A DNA stretch of 9,906 nt from CAIWXH01 sp964555675 (GTDB lineage: Bacteria > Chloroflexota > Chloroflexia > Chloroflexales > Chloroflexaceae), in contig CAZKTU010000245.1 of the NCBI GenBank assembly GCA_964555675.1, positions 1-9,906 on the forward strand, read 5' to 3'. Every line of letters begins with the position of its first letter. Position 1 is the stretch's first letter. Made by a program: the position numbers and the translations under genes. The notes below the pieces were generated by a model that saw nothing but the letters and a program-made list of their open reading frames with translations, did no database searches and was not told the origin of the DNA. Below, piece by piece: positions 6,956 to 9,906 of this stretch.

Positions 6956-7336
6956 TCAGGGGGTCTGGCCTTGTCTGATCGGGAGCCTGAGCAGCTCGCG
7001 CCCCGAGCTGATCGTATAGGCGGTCAGCTGCCCGCTGGCGGGCACTCTGACGATGCGGCCCGCCCAGATCGTGTAGTACGGCGGCGTGCCCATGGGTGGG
7101 CGCTGAATGGTCACGAAGCACTCGTACTGCGTGAGGGGCAGACAGGTCGGCCGCGTGGTCGTCTCGGCGATCATGTGGAAGTCGCCGAACTGCAGGCGCA
7201 GCTGCGGCCCGTTGATCCGGCCGCCCATCACCCCGCCGACGACGAGCCAGCCGCCGAGGATCAGGACCCCGGCCGCGATCAGGAGCATGAGGCCCAGCGT
7301 CCGAAACCCATGCGGACGCTGATCGCGCTCGCTCAT
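6956..7336 (-). CDS. Small single-pass membrane protein of unknown function
   Basis: A 126-residue protein with no family I recognise. A basic N-terminus (R4, R7, H9, R12) precedes one strongly hydrophobic segment at about 14-38 (L-G-L-M-L-L-I-A-A-G-V-L-I-L-G-G-W), rich in Gly and Val. By the positive-inside rule, the remaining ~88 residues would lie outside the cytoplasmic membrane. That part looks beta-rich and has just two cysteines, C65 and C73, which could form a disulfide. The start was moved inward from an upstream in-frame codon at 7384, because G-A-G-G-A-G-G sits 5 bases before this ATG and the extra 16 residues (R-G-K-R-R-V-E-E-D) are that ribosome site translated. It follows purU by 55 bases and precedes the amidohydrolase by 42, so it probably shares a transcript with purU. 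Confidence 0.72.
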   Translation of the reverse strand: MSERDQRPHGFRTLGLMLLIAAGVLILGGWLVVGGVMGGRINGPQLRLQFGDFHMIAETTTRPTCLPLTQYECFVTIQRPPMGTPPYYTIWAGRIVRVPASGQLTAYTISSGRELLRLPIRQGQTP

Positions 7337-7341
7337 TGCAT

Positions 7342-7348
7342 CCTCCTC
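7342..7348 (-). promoter_or_regulatory. Shine-Dalgarno deciding the start of the small membrane protein
   Basis: GAGGAGG on the minus strand, 5 bases before the ATG at 7336-7334. It rules against the longer in-frame start at 7384, whose reading frame runs through this site. The base at 7348 also begins the palindrome CGACGCGTCG (7348-7357). Confidence 0.7.
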
Positions 7349-7391
7349 GACGCGTCGCTTGCCTCGTGTGGTGGTACCCCGCATTCGCCCG

Positions 7392-8228
7392 TCACTCGAA
7401 GATGACGGTGCGATTGCCCGAGAGGAAGACCCGCTCTTCGCAGACCAGCTGCACCGCCCGCGCCAGCACGATCTTCTCGACGTCGCGCCCGGCCTGGGCC
7501 ATGTCGCGCGCGCTCGCGGCGTGGGTCACCGGGATGACATCCTGAACAATGATTGGGCCCATATCGAGCTCGTCGTTGACGAAGTGGGCGGTGGCCCCGA
7601 TAATCTTGACCCCCCGCTGGTAGGCCTGGCGGTACGGATTGGCGCCGATGAAGGCGGGCAGGAAGGAGTGGTGGATGTTGATCACCCGCTGCTGGAAGCG
7701 CTGCACGAACAGCGGCGTGAGCACGCGCATATACTTGGCCAGCACGATGTACTCGGGATCGTACTGGGCGAGCGCCGCCTCGATCTCCAGCTCGTGCTCG
7801 CGGCGCTCTTTGCCCTTGTCGCTAATGTGGTGGAAGGGGATGCCCCAGGGCGTGACGAGCGACGCGAGGCTGTCGTAGTTGCTGATCACCGCCCCGATCG
7901 TCCCCGGCAGATCGCCCGAGAGGTGGCGCAGCAGCAGGTCGCCCAGACAGTGGGACTCTTTGGTCGCCAGGATCACCAGGCGGCGCTTCTGCTGGCCGGC
8001 CAGGCGGATCGTCGCCCCGGGCGGGAGGGCCGCGCGCAGCTCGTCGCGCAGCGCGCCGTCGTCGCTCGCGCCCGTGTAGGCCGTGCGCATAAAGAACTGG
8101 CCGGTCTCGCGGTCGACGAACTCGTGGTTGGTGATGATGTTCGCGCCATGCTGAAAGAGCACCCGCGTGACCTGGTAGATCAGGCCGGGGGTGTCGGGGC
8201 ACGTGATCAAGAGAAGCTGGGCGCTCAA
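7392..8228 (-). CDS. purU: Formyltetrahydrofolate deformylase
   Basis: A 278-residue protein, close to the roughly 280 usual for PurU. It hydrolyses 10-formyl-THF to formate and THF, balancing one-carbon pools and supplying formate for purine synthesis. The N-terminal ACT domain opens with L-L-L-I-T-C-P-D-T-P-G-L (about 5-16) and carries H-G-A-N-I near 27-31. The C-terminal formyltransferase-fold domain has V-I-N-I-H-H-S-F-L-P-A-F at about 182-193, giving catalytic N184 and H186. D222 is in D-E-L-D-M-G-P-I-I. The start is TTG at 8228-8226, 8 bases after GGAGG and directly before S-A-Q-L-L-L-I-T-C-P-D, as in family members. A longer frame from TTG at 8270 would begin inside the promoter's -10 box. 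It is the first gene of the minus-strand run and divergent from the ligase gene. Regulation by Met/Gly through the ACT domain is known for E. coli PurU and only presumed here. Confidence 0.95.
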   Translation of the reverse strand: MSAQLLLITCPDTPGLIYQVTRVLFQHGANIITNHEFVDRETGQFFMRTAYTGASDDGALRDELRAALPPGATIRLAGQQKRRLVILATKESHCLGDLLLRHLSGDLPGTIGAVISNYDSLASLVTPWGIPFHHISDKGKERREHELEIEAALAQYDPEYIVLAKYMRVLTPLFVQRFQQRVINIHHSFLPAFIGANPYRQAYQRGVKIIGATAHFVNDELDMGPIIVQDVIPVTHAASARDMAQAGRDVEKIVLARAVQLVCEERVFLSGNRTVIFE

Positions 8229-8236
8229 CCGGGCGA

Positions 8237-8241
8237 CCTCC
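8237..8241 (-). promoter_or_regulatory. Shine-Dalgarno deciding the TTG start of purU
   Basis: GGAGG on the minus strand, 8 bases before TTG 8228-8226. Together with the promoter at 8270-8298 it excludes the upstream TTG at 8270. Confidence 0.75.
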
Positions 8242-8269
8242 GTATAGGCTAACGAGCAGCGGTGGCGCA

Positions 8270-8298
8270 AGCATAGCTCGGCGGCCGGATCCTGTCAA
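8270..8298 (-). promoter_or_regulatory. Sigma-70-type promoter for purU
   Basis: On the minus strand a perfect -35 TTGACA (8298-8293) is followed by a spacer of exactly 17 bases and then TATGCT (8275-8270), a 4 of 6 match to TATAAT with the key first TA and last T. Transcription should start near 8263, leaving a leader of about 35 bases with the ribosome site for the TTG at 8228. In so GC-rich a sequence this match is unlikely to be chance. Confidence 0.65.
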
Positions 8299-8315
8299 TG
8301 TGCTCGCGCTGCGCC

Positions 8316-8345
8316 TTTCCCCATGCCGCGCCCGTACGGTATACT
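8316..8345 (+). promoter_or_regulatory. Possible promoter for the PaaK-like ligase gene
   Basis: TATACT at 8340-8345 matches a -10 box at 5 of 6 positions. The best -35 at 18 bases is TTTCCC (8316-8321), only 3 of 6. It would start transcription near 8352, about 47 bases before the TTG start. It does not overlap the divergent purU promoter, so both could fire independently. The -35 is weak, so an activator or another sigma factor may be involved, or the match may be chance. Confidence 0.3.
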
Positions 8346-8387
8346 CAAGACCAGTTCTCCTGATGAGTGCGCCCGCGTCGTTTGCAT

Positions 8388-8392
8388 GGAGG
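8388..8392 (+). promoter_or_regulatory. Shine-Dalgarno deciding the TTG start of the ligase
   Basis: GGAGG, 6 bases before TTG 8399-8401. The other in-frame candidates, GTG at 8300 and ATG at 8363, have no such site. The ATG lies within a few bases of the predicted transcription start. Confidence 0.6.
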
Positions 8393-8398
8393 CGAGCC

Positions 8399-9904
8399 TT
8401 GGAGCCCACGAGCCGACCGCCGGTCCTGGACGCTCTCGCGCAGTTTCTACACACCCCGCTCGACGCCACCCTCGCGCGGCACCACACGCACGACCCCGAG
8501 GCCGCGGCCATCGAGCTCTTTCAGCAGGTCGCGCGGCGGGTGCCCGCCTACGCCGCCTTTCTCGCCGAGCACGGGGTCGACCCGGCCGGCGTGACCACGC
8601 CCGAGGCCTTTCGGGCCCTGCCGCGCGTCACCAAGCAGAACTACTTGACCCGCCATCCGCTCGCGGAGCTCTGCTGGGACGGTCGGATCGAGGGCTGCGA
8701 TATGGTCGCGGTGTCGTCCGGCTCGACCGGCAAGCCGACCTTCTGGCCGCGCTCGCTGGCCGACGAGCTGACCATCGCCACCCGCTTCGAGCAGGTCTTC
8801 CGCGACAGTTTCCAGGCCGATACGCGCCGCACCCTGGCCGTGGTCTGCTTCGCCCTCGGCACCTGGGTGGGCGGGATGTTCACCGCCAGCTGCTGCCGCT
8901 ACCTGGCCGCCAAAGGTTACCCGGTGACCGTGATCACGCCGGGCAACCAGAAGGACGAAATCTTCCGCGTGGTCGCCGAGCTCGGCCCGGCCTTCGAGCA
9001 GGTTGTGCTGCTCGGCTACCCGCCGGCGATCAAGGATATCATCGACAGCGGGCGGGCCCGCGGCATCGACTGGGCCCCCTTCAAGCTCAAGCTCGTGCTG
9101 GCCGGCGAGGTCTTCTCGGAGGCCTGGCGCAGCCTGCTGGGCGAGCGCACCGGCGGCACGGCGCCCTGCTACGACTCGGCGGCCCTCTACGGCACCGCCG
9201 ACGCGGGCGTGCTGGCCAACGAGACCCCCCTGAGCATCTGTGTGCGGCGCTTCCTGGCTGGGCAGCCCGAGGCGGCCCGGGCGCTCTTCGGCGAGGCCCG
9301 TCTGCCGACCCTGGCCCAGTACGACCCGCTCAGCCGCCGCTTCGAGTGCGAGGACGGCGCGCTCAGCTTCAGCGGTACGAATGGCGTGCCCCTGGTGCGC
9401 TACAACATCCTCGACCGCGGCGGGATCGTGCCCTACAGCGAGATGCTGGCCTTCCTCGCCGGCTACGGCTTCGACCCCCTGGCCGAGCTCGGGCCTGGGG
9501 CGCGGGGGGTGCGCGATCTGCCCTTCGTCTACGTCTTCGGTCGCTCCGACTTTACGGTCTCCTACTTCGGCGCCAATATCTACCCCGAGAATGTCAGCGT
9601 GGGCCTCGAGCAGCCGGCGGTGAGCGGCTTCGTGACCGGCAAGTTTGTGCTCGAGGCCGTCGAGGACGCCGAGCGCGACCGCTTTCTGTCGATCATGGTC
9701 GAGCTGGCCCCCGGCGAGGCGGCCGACGCGGGCCGGCGCGAGGCTGTGGCCGACGCCATCCTCGCCGAGCTGCTGCGCCTCAACAGCGAGTTCGGGGCCT
9801 ATGTGCCCCCGGGGGCGCAGCGCCCGCGGGTCGAGCTGCGCCCCTTCGGCGATCCGGCCCACTTCCCCGTCGGGGTCAAGCACCGCTACACGCGCCGGGG
9901 CTAA
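8399..9904 (+). CDS. PaaK-like acyl-adenylate-forming enzyme (phenylacetate-CoA ligase family)
   Basis: A 501-residue protein from the TTG start. It shows the adenylate-forming core: S-S-G-S-T-G-K-P phosphate loop at 106-113, A-L-Y-G-T-A-D-A-G at 262-270 (the A5 motif, with Asp in place of the usual Glu), the hinge motif F-G-R-S-D-F at 380-385 and the C-terminal-domain motif F-G-A-N-I-Y-P-E at 390-397. A candidate C-terminal catalytic lysine is K494 in V-G-V-K-H-R-Y. The G-R-x-D and G-x-N-x-x-P spacing matches the PaaK branch rather than long-chain acyl-CoA synthetases, and the length is somewhat above PaaK's ~430-440. Expected reaction: ATP-dependent activation of a carboxylic acid, usually to a CoA thioester, in the cytoplasm. 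The acid is unknown, and no aromatic-degradation gene is nearby. It is divergent from purU; its stop overlaps a possible next start (TAATG). Confidence 0.82.
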   Translation: MEPTSRPPVLDALAQFLHTPLDATLARHHTHDPEAAAIELFQQVARRVPAYAAFLAEHGVDPAGVTTPEAFRALPRVTKQNYLTRHPLAELCWDGRIEGCDMVAVSSGSTGKPTFWPRSLADELTIATRFEQVFRDSFQADTRRTLAVVCFALGTWVGGMFTASCCRYLAAKGYPVTVITPGNQKDEIFRVVAELGPAFEQVVLLGYPPAIKDIIDSGRARGIDWAPFKLKLVLAGEVFSEAWRSLLGERTGGTAPCYDSAALYGTADAGVLANETPLSICVRRFLAGQPEAARALFGEARLPTLAQYDPLSRRFECEDGALSFSGTNGVPLVRYNILDRGGIVPYSEMLAFLAGYGFDPLAELGPGARGVRDLPFVYVFGRSDFTVSYFGANIYPENVSVGLEQPAVSGFVTGKFVLEAVEDAERDRFLSIMVELAPGEAADAGRREAVADAILAELLRLNSEFGAYVPPGAQRPRVELRPFGDPAHFPVGVKHRYTRRG

Positions 9905-9906
9905 TG
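9904..9906 (+). other. Possible start codon of a following gene (TAATG overlap)
   Basis: The ligase stop TAA at 9902-9904 shares its last A with an ATG at 9904-9906, the final bases of the window. Such junctions are common in coupled operons. Nothing of the reading frame is visible and only a weak purine run (CCGGGGC) precedes it, so this is a hint that the ligase may have a co-translated partner. Confidence 0.25.

Noticed and set aside
7348..7357. Perfect palindrome CGACGCGTCG upstream of the small membrane protein
   Set aside because: A 10-base GC-only-type palindrome is common by chance in DNA of this composition and has no supporting promoter element.
7337..7384. Upstream in-frame ATG giving a 142-residue form of the small membrane protein
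   Set aside because: The extra residues are translated from the Shine-Dalgarno region. The inner ATG has GAGGAGG at ideal spacing.
4523..7405. 960-codon open frame on the plus strand
   Set aside because: It is antisense to the dioxygenase, the amidohydrolase and the small membrane protein, all of which have clear motifs and ribosome sites. Its composition is repetitive Gly/Ala/Val/Leu/Asp, as expected from the complement of GC-rich codons, with no recognisable domain.
8300..8398. Longer N-terminus of the ligase from GTG 8300 or ATG 8363
   Set aside because: Neither has a ribosome site, and the GTG lies before the putative -10 box. TTG at 8399 has GGAGG 6 bases upstream and leads straight into family-like sequence. 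ATG 8363 cannot be fully excluded.
8447..9883. 478-codon open frame on the minus strand
   Set aside because: It is a shadow of the ligase gene, with no motif and low-complexity composition. The sense strand has ordered adenylate-forming motifs.
1..9906. Defence system, mobile element, CRISPR or prophage
   Set aside because: No nuclease, transposase, integrase, spaced direct repeats, tRNA-flanked attachment site or phage gene is visible. The genes read as metabolic enzymes of uniform composition.

Overview
The window is very GC-rich, with strong G/C preference at third codon positions (judged by eye, not computed). It is a bacterial chromosomal segment holding nine protein-coding genes and one assembly gap of 100 Ns (1100-1199). 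The gene mix is a YtcJ-type amidohydrolase, a phytanoyl-CoA-type dioxygenase, two Gfo/Idh/MocA oxidoreductases, a xylose-isomerase-like TIM-barrel protein, PurU and a PaaK-like adenylating enzyme. This suits an environmental high-GC heterotroph. Chloroflexota is my best guess, but nothing here proves the phylum. I saw no tRNA, rRNA, CRISPR array, transposase, integrase or phage gene.

Layout from left to right. Positions 1-1099 hold a plus-strand serine beta-lactamase-fold hydrolase, cut by the window edge and by the gap. Just after the gap a seven-gene minus-strand run begins. In transcription order it is purU (8228-7392), a small membrane-anchored protein (7336-6956), a metal-dependent amidohydrolase (6913-5267), a PhyH-like Fe(II)/2-oxoglutarate dioxygenase (5200-4313), a Gfo/Idh/MocA oxidoreductase (4217-3099), a sugar isomerase/epimerase-like TIM barrel (3106-2267) and a second, divergent Gfo/Idh/MocA protein (2270-1200). 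The last three genes overlap by 8 and 4 bases and are almost certainly one translationally coupled unit. The 95-base spacer before them carries two inverted repeats in tandem, so this trio may be a separately controlled segment. Divergent from purU, 8399-9904 encodes a PaaK-like acyl-adenylate/CoA ligase, whose stop forms a TAATG junction at the window edge.

How they may work together (inference). Two NAD(P)-type sugar or cyclitol dehydrogenases around a TIM-barrel isomerase or lyase are the kind of set used for oxidation, isomerisation or elimination, and re-oxidation or reduction of a sugar, cyclitol or glycoside. Inositol catabolism and C-glycoside cleavage use such sets. The dioxygenase and amidohydrolase upstream could trim the same substrate, but no transporter, regulator or glycosidase is present to name it. 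PurU (formyl-THF to formate plus THF) looks like an independent housekeeping gene.

Several starts are non-ATG and were chosen by Shine-Dalgarno spacing: TTG for purU, TTG for the ligase and GTG for the dioxygenase. A near-consensus sigma-70 promoter (TTGACA, 17 bases, TATGCT) sits upstream of purU and supports its shortened start.
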